Below, piece by piece: positions 26,663 to 35,931 of a stretch of DNA of 40,110 nucleotides. Every line of letters starts with the position of its first letter. Positions within the stretch are counted from its first letter, which is position 1. The position numbers and the translations under genes are program-made. Where the stretch lies: the NCBI GenBank assembly GCA_902774915.1, contig CACYKH010000017.1, positions 1-40,110 of the forward strand, written 5' to 3'. Source of the stretch: an uncultured Lachnospiraceae bacterium (GTDB lineage: Bacteria > Bacillota > Clostridia > Lachnospirales > Lachnospiraceae). The notes below the pieces were generated by a model. That model was not told the origin of the DNA. It was given only the letters and a program-made list of their open reading frames with translations, and did no database searches.

Positions 26663-28582
26663 TTAATATGTCTGGTAATAAACTTCCCAGGCTGTCTCAT
26701 TTTCTGTTGTAATGCTTTGAGATTTTCTTACACCCAATATTACTGCATCATAACCATAACCACCTTGAACAGCCTGTCCTACAAGAGCCATAGAAGCAAT
26801 GGCTCCGGATTTTTCATATTCCTTCTTTTCATAATAAGGTCTTGCCTCATTTGATAAAAGATACTCTGATGAATAATAGTTTGAACCCGAACCAGTAGAT
26901 ATGTTTGCATTAAAAATCTCGCCATTATCAATATTCTCATTCACATAAAAGTTTGAATTACAAATAACAAGTACAAAGTCAAAATCGTAACCTGTATTAT
27001 TTTTTACACTGACATAACTACTTCCACTGTAACCCGAAATGTCATCTAAAAGCTCATCTTCATCTATTTCAAAGCCACCAGTTACTTTTTTCTTTGAATA
27101 CATTTCGAAACATCCAGTAGCAAATGCAGTATCTGGATAGTAAGTCAGTTGTTCACTACCATTTGTGGTTTTTATAGCTGCATCTACGTCCTCTTCACTG
27201 TAAGAATAAGAGCCTATCACGTCTCCATATAGGTAATTATCTTTAGTCTCAATAGTCCATTCATCTGGGTCCGGAGCATAACCGACAATATAAGAGCAGG
27301 TTGATCCAGAACCTAAGTCAGTGGCTGTAATAGATTTTAATGATATTCCCCTTACTCTTACGCCAAGACTTACAAGGAATACAAATCCAACAAATAATAC
27401 TGAAAGCGCTGGAATAGCAATCCATATCATTTCCTGTTTTTTAACAGCCTTAAGTATAAGATAAATAATTGGACCTATAAGAACTATATAAACGATCATT
27501 ATAAGGGCAAGAACTCCTGTTCCTGATTTAACAGGCTTTTCCATATATCCCTGATAGTTCTCTAAATTATATTGGTTAAGAGAATTGTAATAAAGCTGAC
27601 TACCTCCATTTGTGTTAGATCCAAGCTGCTGAATTCTATTATCGAAAAGGTCATTTACTGCAAAATTGGTATCATAATCATCTGGGTTATACTCATCTAA
27701 ATCAAATGCATAGACATCCACCAAACCACTACCACTAAATGCATATTCATTAAGAGAAGAAGCGTACATAAAATCCGGACCATATGTTATGTTTGAAACT
27801 GTATATGTTCCACTGAGCCCATTATTTTCAAAATCCGTGTAATTAACTTCATAATCCCCATCGATTTGAACATCAATAAGTAGTTCCAAACCGGATAAAA
27901 CACGTTCTCCATTTTTTCCAAGGCCAAGAACAAGAACTCCTCCATCACTAACCCAGTTCATGATATCTACAACTGTTTCATCTGAAAGGGTTGATGTATC
28001 ATAATCATTGATTATAAGACCATTAAGATTACTTAGTTCACTGGTTAATTTGGTATCATCAACCTCAACAAGTTTTACATAGGACTTGTTACCATTGTAA
28101 TTAATTGTATCACCATCATTATCCAGGTTTGAAAGTCTATCAGGATGATCAGAAAGAATCCCCAGATTGAAGTTACTTCCTGCGTCATTAAAAACTGAAC
28201 TAAATTTTTCTTTATAAACTTGTTTCCCTTTAAAATTATTAATTTTTACAACAACAACATCATTTAATCCAGCCAGATTTTTAGCCGGAACCGTCACTGT
28301 ATAAGTTTTAGTGCTTCCCTTTGGAATAGAAATATCCACATCATAACCAACAGCGTAGCTATCATATGAAACACATACTCTCATAGTACCTGTAAAGTTA
28401 TCATCATTATTTGTAATATCAACATCCAGGGCATAGCTGTCTCCACCATTGGATGGAGAACCGTTTACTTCTATGTCAAAATCACTTCTAGCAGCAAATG
28501 TATCCACATTTGCCAAAGGGATAACGAGTCCTATACACAGAACAAAAGCTAGTATGACCGTTATCAGTCTTCTCTTCTTCAT
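26663..28582 (-). CDS. Secreted/membrane auxiliary protein of the ABC-MoxR operon
   Basis: This 639-residue protein is first in the operon. It has a signal sequence (KKRRLITVILAFVLCIGLVIPLANVDTFA), an immunoglobulin-like beta domain (about 35-125) and a domain resembling a GATase1/DUF4350 fold (about 165-240, with NGLIINDYDTSTLSDETVVDIMNWVSDGGVLVLG). Two membrane helices lie near 365-390 and 398-420, followed by a second beta-rich domain. This plan is like auxiliary proteins of gliding-type ABC systems and of MoxR/VWA operons, but I cannot name the family. The ATG at 28580-28582 is chosen because AAGGAGG lies just upstream; an ATG six codons earlier overlaps that site. The promoter must lie back-to-back with, or inside, rnpB; only a poor TATTAT at 28616-28621 is seen. 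Confidence 0.75.
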   Translation of the reverse strand: MKKRRLITVILAFVLCIGLVIPLANVDTFAARSDFDIEVNGSPSNGGDSYALDVDITNNDDNFTGTMRVCVSYDSYAVGYDVDISIPKGSTKTYTVTVPAKNLAGLNDVVVVKINNFKGKQVYKEKFSSVFNDAGSNFNLGILSDHPDRLSNLDNDGDTINYNGNKSYVKLVEVDDTKLTSELSNLNGLIINDYDTSTLSDETVVDIMNWVSDGGVLVLGLGKNGERVLSGLELLIDVQIDGDYEVNYTDFENNGLSGTYTVSNITYGPDFMYASSLNEYAFSGSGLVDVYAFDLDEYNPDDYDTNFAVNDLFDNRIQQLGSNTNGGSQLYYNSLNQYNLENYQGYMEKPVKSGTGVLALIMIVYIVLIGPIIYLILKAVKKQEMIWIAIPALSVLFVGFVFLVSLGVRVRGISLKSITATDLGSGSTCSYIVGYAPDPDEWTIETKDNYLYGDVIGSYSYSEEDVDAAIKTTNGSEQLTYYPDTAFATGCFEMYSKKKVTGGFEIDEDELLDDISGYSGSSYVSVKNNTGYDFDFVLVICNSNFYVNENIDNGEIFNANISTGSGSNYYSSEYLLSNEARPYYEKKEYEKSGAIASMALVGQAVQGGYGYDAVILGVRKSQSITTENETAWEVYYQTY

Positions 28583-28604
28583 TATGTTCCTCCTTGTCAT
28601 TACT

Positions 28605-28633
28605 TTGACACCTTCATAATAATATGCTATATT
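28605..28633 (+). promoter_or_regulatory. rnpB promoter
   Basis: TTGACA (28605-28610), a 17-bp spacer and TATATT (28628-28633) predict a start at about 28640, which coincides with the 5' edge of RNase P helix P1. Confidence 0.8.
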
Positions 28634-28639
28634 TCATCC

Positions 28640-28989
28640 TGCGAGTAGGATAGATGATCGCGGGATCACCTGGTGATCGTGAGGAAAGTCCGGGCATCGC
28701 AGGGCAGGATGCTGGATAACGTCCAGTTGAGGTGACTCACAGGAAAGTGCAGCAGAAAGTATACCGCCTTTTTCAATTTTGATTAAGGTAAGGGTGAAAT
28801 GGCGAGGTAAGAGCTCACCGCCTGGCTGGTGACAGACAGGGCATTGTAAACCCCATCCGATGCAAGACCAAGACGAAGCGTAGACGCTGCCCGCCGAGCT
28901 TCAGGTAGGTTGCTTGAACTCTGTGGCAACACAGAGTCTAGATAGATGATCATCCTAGACAGAACCCGGCTTACAGTCCTGCTCGTCTT
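28640..28989 (+). ncRNA. rnpB: RNase P RNA, class A
   Basis: This is the catalytic RNA of ribonuclease P, which matures tRNA 5' ends. The universally conserved GAGGAAAGTCCGGGC (28681-28695) and ACAGAACCCGGCTTA (28959-28973) form P4 and the flanking core. AGGAAAGTGCAGCAGAAAG near 28741 and GGTAAGGGTGAAATGG near 28788 are also typical. P1 pairs CGAGTAGGAT at the 5' end with GTCCTGCTCG at the 3' end. The length of about 350 nt fits class A rather than the Bacillus class B. A short T-run follows at 28988-28992. Confidence 0.95.
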
Positions 28990-29011
28990 TTTGTGATTTA
29001 TAAGTTCATGC

Positions 29012-29122
29012 AAGATAGAATAATAATATTAACCGCGAAAGTTTACTTTTAAAGGTTAATATTATTATTCTATCTTATATGAGACGCAGTCTCATCATTG
29101 CAGAAAATTTATTTTCTGCAAT
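29012..29122. repeat. Three consecutive palindromes after rnpB
   Basis: First is a perfect 23-bp inverted repeat (29012-29034 and 29054-29076, 19-nt loop). Next is GAGAC-GCA-GTCTC (29081-29093). Last is a perfect 12-bp palindrome ATTGCAGAAAAT-TT-ATTTTCTGCAAT (29097-29122). They fill the space between convergent rnpB and the nucleoside kinase gene and probably stop transcription from both sides, although no long T-run follows. Near-identical CAAACCTTCA repeats lie just beyond, at 29131-29150. Confidence 0.7.
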
Positions 29123-29144
29123 TGCATGACAAACCTTCAAACCT

Positions 29145-30755
29145 TCACACCTTAAAACATCCCCCACCGATAAATTCTCTCATTAGAGAATTCTGTGGTA
29201 CACTCTGAACATCTATTCCAAGGAAATATCCCAGGAACTTAAGCAATCTTTTTGCTTCAAAGAATTCTTCTGAATCCTCAGGTACTCCATAAAGAAGTGG
29301 TTCTGCAAATGTTTTAATTGCAGACAACTCGTAAAGCAGAGCTGAGTTGAACATTGCATCTGCTTCTTCCTGGAATGGGAAGATGTACTTTTCTTCTCCA
29401 CGTCTTACTGAAGGCCACATCTTAATAGTCCTCGTTGCCGAATGTCCCCTGGTTCTGGCATCTCTGACTATTCTACGAAGAAGCCTTGTATCAGTCGTAG
29501 AAATCCTATTATGTTCGTCTATATTGAGCTGTGTAAGAGCACTAATGTAAATCTTATAACAGCTATCCTTCGATAAAGTTTTTGTTGCTTCTGGATTAAG
29601 CGCGTGAATGCCTTCCATGACTATAACATCATCACTTCCAAGCTTAAGTGTGGTTCCGTCAAATACCTTCTTACCTACTGTGAAGTCGAAGGTTGGCATT
29701 TGAACTTCTTCTCCATTTAGAAGTTTCTCCATTGTGTTTTCAAGAAGATCCAGATCAAGAGCCTCCAGGCATTCAAAATCATAATCTCCATTTTCATCCA
29801 CAGGAGTTTCACTTCTTTCCTTAAAGAAGTTATCCATTGCAATTGGATGTGGATGTACTCCATATGTCATAAGCTGAATACTGAGTCTGTTGGAGAAGGT
29901 TGTCTTACCTGAAGAAGATGGACCAGCTATAAGAACAAGCTTCTTATCTCCATCAATTATTTCCTTGGCAATATCACCTATCTGTTTTTCCATCAGGGCT
30001 TCCTGAACAAGAATCATATTGTTCACGCCGCCGTTAACGATGGCATTATTAATGTCACCAACGTAGTTTGCATTTAGCTTTCTGCCCCAGTCCTCGGATT
30101 GTCTGAGAGTCTGATACAGCTTATTAGGGAATGTATACTCCGTCGGAAGCTTTCCTGTTGATTTTTCAGGAATCACTACAACAAATCCATCATCATAACG
30201 TACCAGATCAAATTCTTTGAGGTATCCAGTAGATGGAACCATATATCCATAATAGTAATCTCTATATCCATCAAGAGAATAAATATTGATCTTAGAAGAT
30301 TTTCTAAACTTAAGCAGACTAGCCTTTCCAGGAAGTGCACGTTTTGCAAAATCTTCTCTCATATCTGCTGTATTGCAAACAGTTTTTTCAATGGTAATGT
30401 CAGCCTCTACCAATTCTTTCATACGGTTTTTAAAGCCCTCTAAAAGTTCATCAGTAAGAGTAACAGCATCACTAAGGAGCTGACAGAAAAATCCATGACG
30501 CATTGAATACATCACATTGATCTTGTATTCTCCGTCTTCTTTTCCAATAAAATCTCTTGCAGCTTTCATTAAAAGAAGAATAATACTTCTTTTGTAAAAA
30601 TCGTATCCAATAGAACTGAAGTAAGGAATAAATTCAACCTTGTCCTCTGGATTTACCTCAACGCGAAGCTCACGCAGCTTTCCATTAACATATGCTGCTA
30701 CTACCTGCTTCGTATCTTCCCCATGTTGTTCTTTATATAGTTCTAATAATGTCAT
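29145..30755 (-). CDS. Uridine-kinase-like nucleoside kinase with ThrRS-like N-terminus
   Basis: This 536-residue protein has an N-terminal part (about 1-240) resembling the TGS/second additional domains of threonyl-tRNA synthetase (YMVPSTGYLKEFDLVRYDDGFVV). Its C-terminal phosphoribulokinase/uridine kinase domain carries P-loop GPSSSGKTTFS (about 280-290), HPIAMDNFFKER and VMEGIHALNP. Such fusions are annotated as nucleoside kinases in Clostridia and probably phosphorylate uridine or cytidine; the role of the N-terminal part is unknown. The ATG at 30753-30755 is preceded by AAGGAG; an earlier in-frame start lacks this. It is the last gene after trmK, with a 42-nt gap. Confidence 0.88.
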   Translation of the reverse strand: MTLLELYKEQHGEDTKQVVAAYVNGKLRELRVEVNPEDKVEFIPYFSSIGYDFYKRSIILLLMKAARDFIGKEDGEYKINVMYSMRHGFFCQLLSDAVTLTDELLEGFKNRMKELVEADITIEKTVCNTADMREDFAKRALPGKASLLKFRKSSKINIYSLDGYRDYYYGYMVPSTGYLKEFDLVRYDDGFVVVIPEKSTGKLPTEYTFPNKLYQTLRQSEDWGRKLNANYVGDINNAIVNGGVNNMILVQEALMEKQIGDIAKEIIDGDKKLVLIAGPSSSGKTTFSNRLSIQLMTYGVHPHPIAMDNFFKERSETPVDENGDYDFECLEALDLDLLENTMEKLLNGEEVQMPTFDFTVGKKVFDGTTLKLGSDDVIVMEGIHALNPEATKTLSKDSCYKIYISALTQLNIDEHNRISTTDTRLLRRIVRDARTRGHSATRTIKMWPSVRRGEEKYIFPFQEEADAMFNSALLYELSAIKTFAEPLLYGVPEDSEEFFEAKRLLKFLGYFLGIDVQSVPQNSLMREFIGGGCFKV

Positions 30756-30797
30756 ATACTTCTCCTTCTTAGAAAACCATAACAAATAAACAAAAAT

Positions 30798-31502
30798 CTA
30801 TTTCATCATATCCAGTATCCTGGCAATGTCATCTACTTCGTCTCTTATTTCCGCCATCCTGTCAATAACCTTATCCCCATCCTGTTTTGACAGTCTGCAG
30901 TAGATGCCATTCATCTTTTCAAGATTTTCCTCAAGATACCTTAGATATATCGGTGATTTTTTTTCTATGAGAAACTGACTGTATGTATCATACAATTCAT
31001 TAGTGTCAATAAGCTCCTCATCTGTTGCAACAGCTTTGATAATATTGTAGTATTTATCATCTTCAATTATCATTTCTTCATCAATGATCTTTATCCCATG
31101 AGTTCTGAGAAATGCCCTCACCTCTGGAATTTCAGATTGCGGAGAAAGGACAAGTTCATAACCGGGTTTAATATTATGCAAACCTCTTTCCAGGATACCA
31201 ACAATAGTAAGTCCACCCATTCCGGCAATTACTGCACCATCGGTTTCCCCTGGTTTTAATTCACTCATTCCATCAGACAATCTGGTTTCAATACTTTCAG
31301 ATAATCCATACTTTTCAATATTTGCTTTTGCGGCCTCAAGAGGCCCCTCTCCTATATCCATAGCAAGAACCTTAGGCGAAATGCCCTCGGAAACAAGATA
31401 AATAGATACAAGAGCGTGGTCACAACCAATATCGGCAACTCTCTTTCCAGGAGTTACCATATTAGTCAGACACATCATCCTTTTTGATAAAGATGGTTTC
31501 AT
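30798..31502 (-). CDS. trmK: tRNA (adenine22-N1)-methyltransferase
   Basis: This 234-residue SAM-dependent enzyme methylates A22 in the D-loop of certain tRNAs. It has the SAM motif VADIGCDHALVSIYL (about 19-33), AMDIGEGPLEAAKANIEKYG, the family-specific GAVIAGMGGLTIVGILE and LSPQSEIPEVRAFLRTHG, and a C-terminal coiled-coil-like helical region (about 165-230). Its ATG overlaps the rpoD TAA by one base (TAATG), and AAGGAG lies within rpoD, so the two are coupled. The rpoD-trmK neighbourhood is conserved in Firmicutes. Confidence 0.94.
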   Translation of the reverse strand: MKPSLSKRMMCLTNMVTPGKRVADIGCDHALVSIYLVSEGISPKVLAMDIGEGPLEAAKANIEKYGLSESIETRLSDGMSELKPGETDGAVIAGMGGLTIVGILERGLHNIKPGYELVLSPQSEIPEVRAFLRTHGIKIIDEEMIIEDDKYYNIIKAVATDEELIDTNELYDTYSQFLIEKKSPIYLRYLEENLEKMNGIYCRLSKQDGDKVIDRMAEIRDEVDDIARILDMMK

Positions 31503-32977
31503 TACTCTAAGAACTCCTTAAGCTTACGTGAACGGCTAGGATGTCTAAGCTTTCTAAGAGCCTTTGCCTCAATCTGTCTAATACGCTCACGAGTTACATT
31601 AAATTCTCTACCTACCTCTTCAAGAGTTCTTGCTCTTCCATCATCAAGACCAAATCTGAGACGAAGAACCTTCTGCTCTCTTTCAGTAAGAGTTCCAAGA
31701 ACTTCAACGAGCTGTTCCTTAAGGATAGTAGATGCAGCCGCCTCTGATGGTGCAGGAATATCCTCATCTGGAAGGAAGTCTCCTAAGTGGCTGTCTTCCT
31801 CTTCACCGATAGGTGTTTCAAGTGAAACAGGCTCCTGTGAAATCTTCTGGATTTCTCTAACTCTCTCAACTGGAATATCCATTTCCTCAGCAATCTCTTC
31901 TGGACTAGGCTCACGTCCTAATTCCTGAAGAAGCTGTCTGGATACTCTGGTCAGCTTATTGATTGTTTCAACCATATGTACAGGGATTCTGATAGTTCTT
32001 GCCTGATCAGCTATAGCTCTTGTAATAGCCTGTCTGATCCACCATGTTGCATATGTAGAGAACTTATATCCCTTTCTGTAGTCAAACTTTTCAACTGCCT
32101 TAATAAGACCCATATTACCTTCCTGGATAAGATCAAGGAAAAGCATTCCACGGCCTACATATCTCTTGGCTATACTAACTACAAGACGAAGGTTTGCTTC
32201 AGCAAGCATCTTCTTTGCTACCTCGTCTCCTTCTTCCATTCTCTGAGCAAGTTCAATCTCTTCCTCTGCTGTAAGAAGCTGAACCTTACCAATTTCCTTA
32301 AGATACATTCTTACAGGATCTTCAAGACTAACTCCTTCTGGAACTGAGAGCTCAATCTTCTCAAGATCAATCTCTTCTTCCTCGGAAAGATCAAATTCAA
32401 TATCCTCATCATCAATATCAGTTTCATCTTCAGTTATAGAGAGAACTTCAATCTTCTTACTCTCAAAAAAGCCCAGAGCCTTTGCAAAATAGTCGGCTGT
32501 AAGAAGTGCATGCGCATCCTTAAATGCATCGATAATAACTTCATCTTTAAGGATGTTATTATTTTTCTTTGCAACCTTAAGAAGCTCATCAATCTTTGAC
32601 TGGAACAGTTTATCAAGCTCTTCTTCTGTCATGTTATCGCTTGCATCCATCTCTTCCTCTTCTTCAGCGCCTTCTTCAACATCAGCAGCTTCAGCAGCAT
32701 CTTCAGCCACCTCTTCTGTTTCATCCTGAACTACTTCTTCAACAACCTCTTCTGGCTCAGCTTTTTTCTTTCTGGATCTGGTAGTTTTCTTTGGTTCTTC
32801 TAACACTTCCTCTTCTTTCTTAGCCTTCTTTGAAGAAGTTTTCTTCGCAGATGTTTTCTTTTCTGCCTCTTTCTTTTCAGTCTCTTTTTTTGTTGTTTCC
32901 TTCTTTGTTGTCTTTTTAGCAGTTGTCTTCTTTTCTTCTTTTACTTCCTCAGCTGCTTTAGCTTTCTTTGTTGCCAT
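31502..32977 (-). CDS. rpoD: Primary sigma factor (sigma-A) with long Lys/Glu-rich extension
   Basis: The 491-residue housekeeping sigma factor directs RNA polymerase to -10/-35 promoters. Region 1.1 is at about 125-180, region 1.2 starts [25 protein letters not shown] near 222, region 2 contains [49 protein letters not shown], region 3 follows, and region 4 ends with [23 protein letters not shown]. Clostridial sigma-A is usually about 370 residues; the excess is the first about 120 residues, a Lys/Thr/Glu-rich then acidic low-complexity tract. GAGAGG precedes the ATG at 32977. It lies 12 nt after dnaG in the macromolecular synthesis operon. Confidence 0.97.
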   Translation of the reverse strand: MATKKAKAAEEVKEEKKTTAKKTTKKETTKKETEKKEAEKKTSAKKTSSKKAKKEEEVLEEPKKTTRSRKKKAEPEEVVEEVVQDETEEVAEDAAEAADVEEGAEEEEEMDASDNMTEEELDKLFQSKIDELLKVAKKNNNILKDEVIIDAFKDAHALLTADYFAKALGFFESKKIEVLSITEDETDIDDEDIEFDLSEEEEIDLEKIELSVPEGVSLEDPVRMYLKEIGKVQLLTAEEEIELAQRMEEGDEVAKKMLAEANLRLVVSIAKRYVGRGMLFLDLIQEGNMGLIKAVEKFDYRKGYKFSTYATWWIRQAITRAIADQARTIRIPVHMVETINKLTRVSRQLLQELGREPSPEEIAEEMDIPVERVREIQKISQEPVSLETPIGEEEDSHLGDFLPDEDIPAPSEAAASTILKEQLVEVLGTLTEREQKVLRLRFGLDDGRARTLEEVGREFNVTRERIRQIEAKALRKLRHPSRSRKLKEFLE

Positions 32978-32989
32978 AATTTAACCTCT

Positions 32990-34780
32990 CTATAATCTGA
33001 TTTTGATTTTCTTAATTTCAGCCTTTTCCTTTGCCAGCTGAATGTAGCTGACATTGGAATTATTTCTTAGTGTCTTATCTATGTTATTAGTTTTGATCTT
33101 GATTATCACATCTGTCAGTATTCTTTCCATAATGGATGGAGTGGTATCAAATTCAAACTCCTTTGTGAATATTTCACTGACCTTTTCCTGTGACTCTGCA
33201 TCATCAAAACTATTAAGTATAGTTGCCGGAACAACCTTGCCTGTTTCGTTATATTGATCAAATATCTTCTTTGCCACATCACTGATAATATCCTCAGTAA
33301 AGTCCTCAGCAGATATGATTCCTTTTAGCTTCTTGAACAAATACTGCTCATTGACCATCATTGTAAGGAGATACTTTTCATTATCCTCGGCCGGACTACT
33401 CTGTTTCTTCTCAACCTGGCGTTTTCGCCTGTCAGTATTATCAATGGTATCTGACTGCATCTCCACGCTTATACTGGTCTCTCCGAGTCCTGCCATTCCT
33501 ATATCCGAAACAACTCCTGACAAAGTATCTTTATTCAGGAAATACTTGGATGAAACCGACTCAATATAATTATCTCGTTCCGTTTTATCCGTTATTCCCG
33601 CCAGAAGTCTTCCAGCATCCTTCATAAATTTGGTCTTCTCTTCCGGATCATTCATGTCATAATTCTTAGACTTGAAATCTATCTCAAAGAGCCTTCCGTT
33701 AAGAGCATCTCTTACCCGGACATCAAAGGCTTCTACGCCTTCATTCTTTATAAATTCATCTGGATCCTTGTAAGGCGATAGATTAATGACCTTCTGGGAC
33801 AGACCAAGGTTTCTCAGAATTCCTATAGCCCTCATCGCCGCATTGGTTCCGGCCCCATCACTGTCATATGCCAGATAAACATCTGTGGTATATCTTTTTA
33901 TAAGACCAGCCTGTCCCTCTGTAAATGCAGTTCCCAGGGAAGCTGTAGCATTATCATAACCTGCCTGATGCATGGCTATTACATCCATATATCCCTCACA
34001 GATAATAACGCCCTTCTTCCTGCTATGCTTTGCCGTATCCATGGCAAAAAGGTTTCGGCTCTTATTAAAGATATCTGTTTCTTTTGTATTCAGATACTTC
34101 GGCTTTGCATCTCCCAGAACACGTCCACCGAAGGCTATAACCTTGCCTCCAATATCGGTGATAGGAACAATGACTCGGTTCCAAAACTGATCAGTAGGAC
34201 CGTCCCGTTCATCGAACTTCACAAGGCCTGCCGCTTTCATGAGTTCATCCGAATAATCCTTACTTTTCAGATACTTATAGAGATCATCTCTGTAGATGTC
34301 TGCATAACCAAGTCCAAACTTGTTTATGGTTTCATCTGTAAAACCACGATCTTTATAATATTTGTATCCAACCTTTCCACGCTCAGTCTTTGTAAGCAGA
34401 TAATGGAAATACCCCGCAGCATCCAAGTTTATTTCATACAGCTTTGAACGCCAGGATTTCCTTTTCTTATCCTCTTCTGAAAGCTCTTCCTCAGGAAGTT
34501 CAATCCCCGCTCTCTTAGCAAGATATTGAATAGCCTCTGGAAAGGTCATGCCCTCATATTTCATTACAAATGTGTAAACATTTCCCCCGACGCCGCAACC
34601 AAAGCAGTGATACATCTGCTTCTCACGGCTTACCACAAAGGACGGTGTTTTTTCGTTATGAAAAGGGCAACAGCATTTATACGAATTGCCTGCCCTTTTT
34701 AGACCAGTGTATTCGGAGATTACATCCACAATATCATTTTGTGAACGTACCTCCTCCACTATTTCATCAGAATAATACAT
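32990..34780 (-). CDS. dnaG: DNA primase
   Basis: The primase makes RNA primers for replication. The 596 residues include the CHC2 zinc-binding domain (CCPFHNEKTPSF...YHCFGCGVGGN, about 37-65), the catalytic core with Toprim motif VIICEGYMDVIAMHQAGYDNATASLGTAF (about 255-283) and YDSDGAG near 305, and a C-terminal helicase-interaction domain (about 440-596). The length is normal. GGTGGGG precedes the ATG at 34780. It lies between dgt (46-nt gap) and rpoD (12-nt gap), the usual Firmicute arrangement. Confidence 0.97.
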   Translation of the reverse strand: MYYSDEIVEEVRSQNDIVDVISEYTGLKRAGNSYKCCCPFHNEKTPSFVVSREKQMYHCFGCGVGGNVYTFVMKYEGMTFPEAIQYLAKRAGIELPEEELSEEDKKRKSWRSKLYEINLDAAGYFHYLLTKTERGKVGYKYYKDRGFTDETINKFGLGYADIYRDDLYKYLKSKDYSDELMKAAGLVKFDERDGPTDQFWNRVIVPITDIGGKVIAFGGRVLGDAKPKYLNTKETDIFNKSRNLFAMDTAKHSRKKGVIICEGYMDVIAMHQAGYDNATASLGTAFTEGQAGLIKRYTTDVYLAYDSDGAGTNAAMRAIGILRNLGLSQKVINLSPYKDPDEFIKNEGVEAFDVRVRDALNGRLFEIDFKSKNYDMNDPEEKTKFMKDAGRLLAGITDKTERDNYIESVSSKYFLNKDTLSGVVSDIGMAGLGETSISVEMQSDTIDNTDRRKRQVEKKQSSPAEDNEKYLLTMMVNEQYLFKKLKGIISAEDFTEDIISDVAKKIFDQYNETGKVVPATILNSFDDAESQEKVSEIFTKEFEFDTTPSIMERILTDVIIKIKTNNIDKTLRNNSNVSYIQLAKEKAEIKKIKIRL

Positions 34781-34826
34781 CTATAACCCCACCTAAAAAG
34801 TGTTTTATCTTTTTCCTAAATAATTT

Positions 34827-35834
34827 TTACATTTTGTTCCAACTACTTGGTATAAAGAGCCCCTGGAAGACTTCCACAGCGTAATTATCCGTCATACCTG
34901 CTATATAATCACATACAACAGTAGAAACATCCTCGCCTTCAGAAATCATATGAGTGAATTCATCCGGAAGCGCATCTGCATTCTGCATGTAATAATCATA
35001 TAGAAACTGAATAATATCTGTAGCCTTTTCCTCTTCCTTCTTAACCACAGGATTTGTATAAAGAGTCTCGAACATATACTTTCTTAGTTCCATCAGGCTT
35101 GTCCAGAATTCATCTGATAACTTAACCCGAGGACTATCCAGTGTATGCTCAACTACATTATGGATCATTTTATCTATTCGATCCCGGGTGGAATGTCCAA
35201 GGACACGAGTACACTCATCTGGAAGAGCATCCTCGCTGAGAACACCAGCCCTGATTCCATCATCAATATCATGACTGATATATGCTATCTTATCTGAAAT
35301 CCTTACAATATCTCCCTCAAGAGTCGCAGGACTGCAGCTTGTTTTGTGATTCAGAATGCCATCCCTTACCTCCCAGGTAAGATTCAGGCCCTCTCCATCC
35401 TTTTCTATCTTTTCAACCACTCTTACACCATTCTCATTATGAGAAAATGGCCGACCACTTATACTGCTAAGTGCTCTCTCGCCTACATGGCCAAAAGGAG
35501 TATGTCCAATATCATGAGCCAGGGCAATAGCCTCTGTAAGATCCTCATTGCATCTAACTGCTTTAGCAATAGTTCTGGCTATCTGAGACACCTCAAGTGT
35601 ATGAGTAAGCCTCGTTCTATAATGGTCTCCCTCTGGAGCAAGGAAAACCTGTGTTTTATGTTTTAAACGTCTGAAGGATTTGCTGTGTATTATGCGGTCC
35701 CTATCCCTCTGATAAACAGTACGGATATCGCTTTCCTCTTCAGGAACATCCCTGCCACGAGATTCATCGCTGAAAGAAGCATATTCACTGAGTCTCTGGT
35801 GCTCCTCCTGTTCAAACATTTCCCTGATATTCAT
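34827..35834 (-). CDS. dgt: dGTPase-like HD-domain triphosphohydrolase
   Basis: This 335-residue enzyme probably hydrolyses dGTP or other dNTPs to deoxynucleoside plus tripolyphosphate. HD-domain residues are visible in HYRTRLTHTLEVSQIARTIA and AIALAHDIGHTPFGHVGE (about 75-120), then HNENGVRVVE and ISDKIAYISHDIDDGIR (last metal Asp). The N-terminal SRGRDVPEEESDIRTVYQRDRDRIIHSKSFRRLKHKTQVF is typical of Dgt. The ATG at 35832-35834 fits a GGAGGGG site; a TTG two codons earlier is too close to it. It heads the dnaG-rpoD operon, directly behind a terminator hairpin. A tentative TTGTTT/TAAATT promoter pair (17-bp spacing) overlaps that hairpin. Confidence 0.92.
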   Translation of the reverse strand: MNIREMFEQEEHQRLSEYASFSDESRGRDVPEEESDIRTVYQRDRDRIIHSKSFRRLKHKTQVFLAPEGDHYRTRLTHTLEVSQIARTIAKAVRCNEDLTEAIALAHDIGHTPFGHVGERALSSISGRPFSHNENGVRVVEKIEKDGEGLNLTWEVRDGILNHKTSCSPATLEGDIVRISDKIAYISHDIDDGIRAGVLSEDALPDECTRVLGHSTRDRIDKMIHNVVEHTLDSPRVKLSDEFWTSLMELRKYMFETLYTNPVVKKEEEKATDIIQFLYDYYMQNADALPDEFTHMISEGEDVSTVVCDYIAGMTDNYAVEVFQGLFIPSSWNKM

Positions 35835-35853
35835 ATCCAAACCCCTCCAAAAT

Positions 35854-35906
35854 AAAAAAGGTCACCCAAATTAATTATTACTCATTAATTTAGATAATCC
35901 TTTTTT
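35854..35906 (-). terminator. Terminator after the DUF624 gene
   Basis: In minus-strand RNA, AAAAAAGG, UUAUCU and AAAUUAAU pair with AUUAAUUU, GGGUGA and CCUUUUUU, with one bulged A and an 8-nt loop. Several pairs are G-U only in this orientation. The U-tract ends close to the dgt ribosome site (GGAGGGG). Confidence 0.8.
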
Positions 35907-35931
35907 ATCAAACAATTTTTTTAATTTTAAA

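Noticed and set aside
28783-29013. 76-codon minus-strand open frame over rnpB
   Set aside because: It is antisense to RNase P RNA and lacks a ribosome site.
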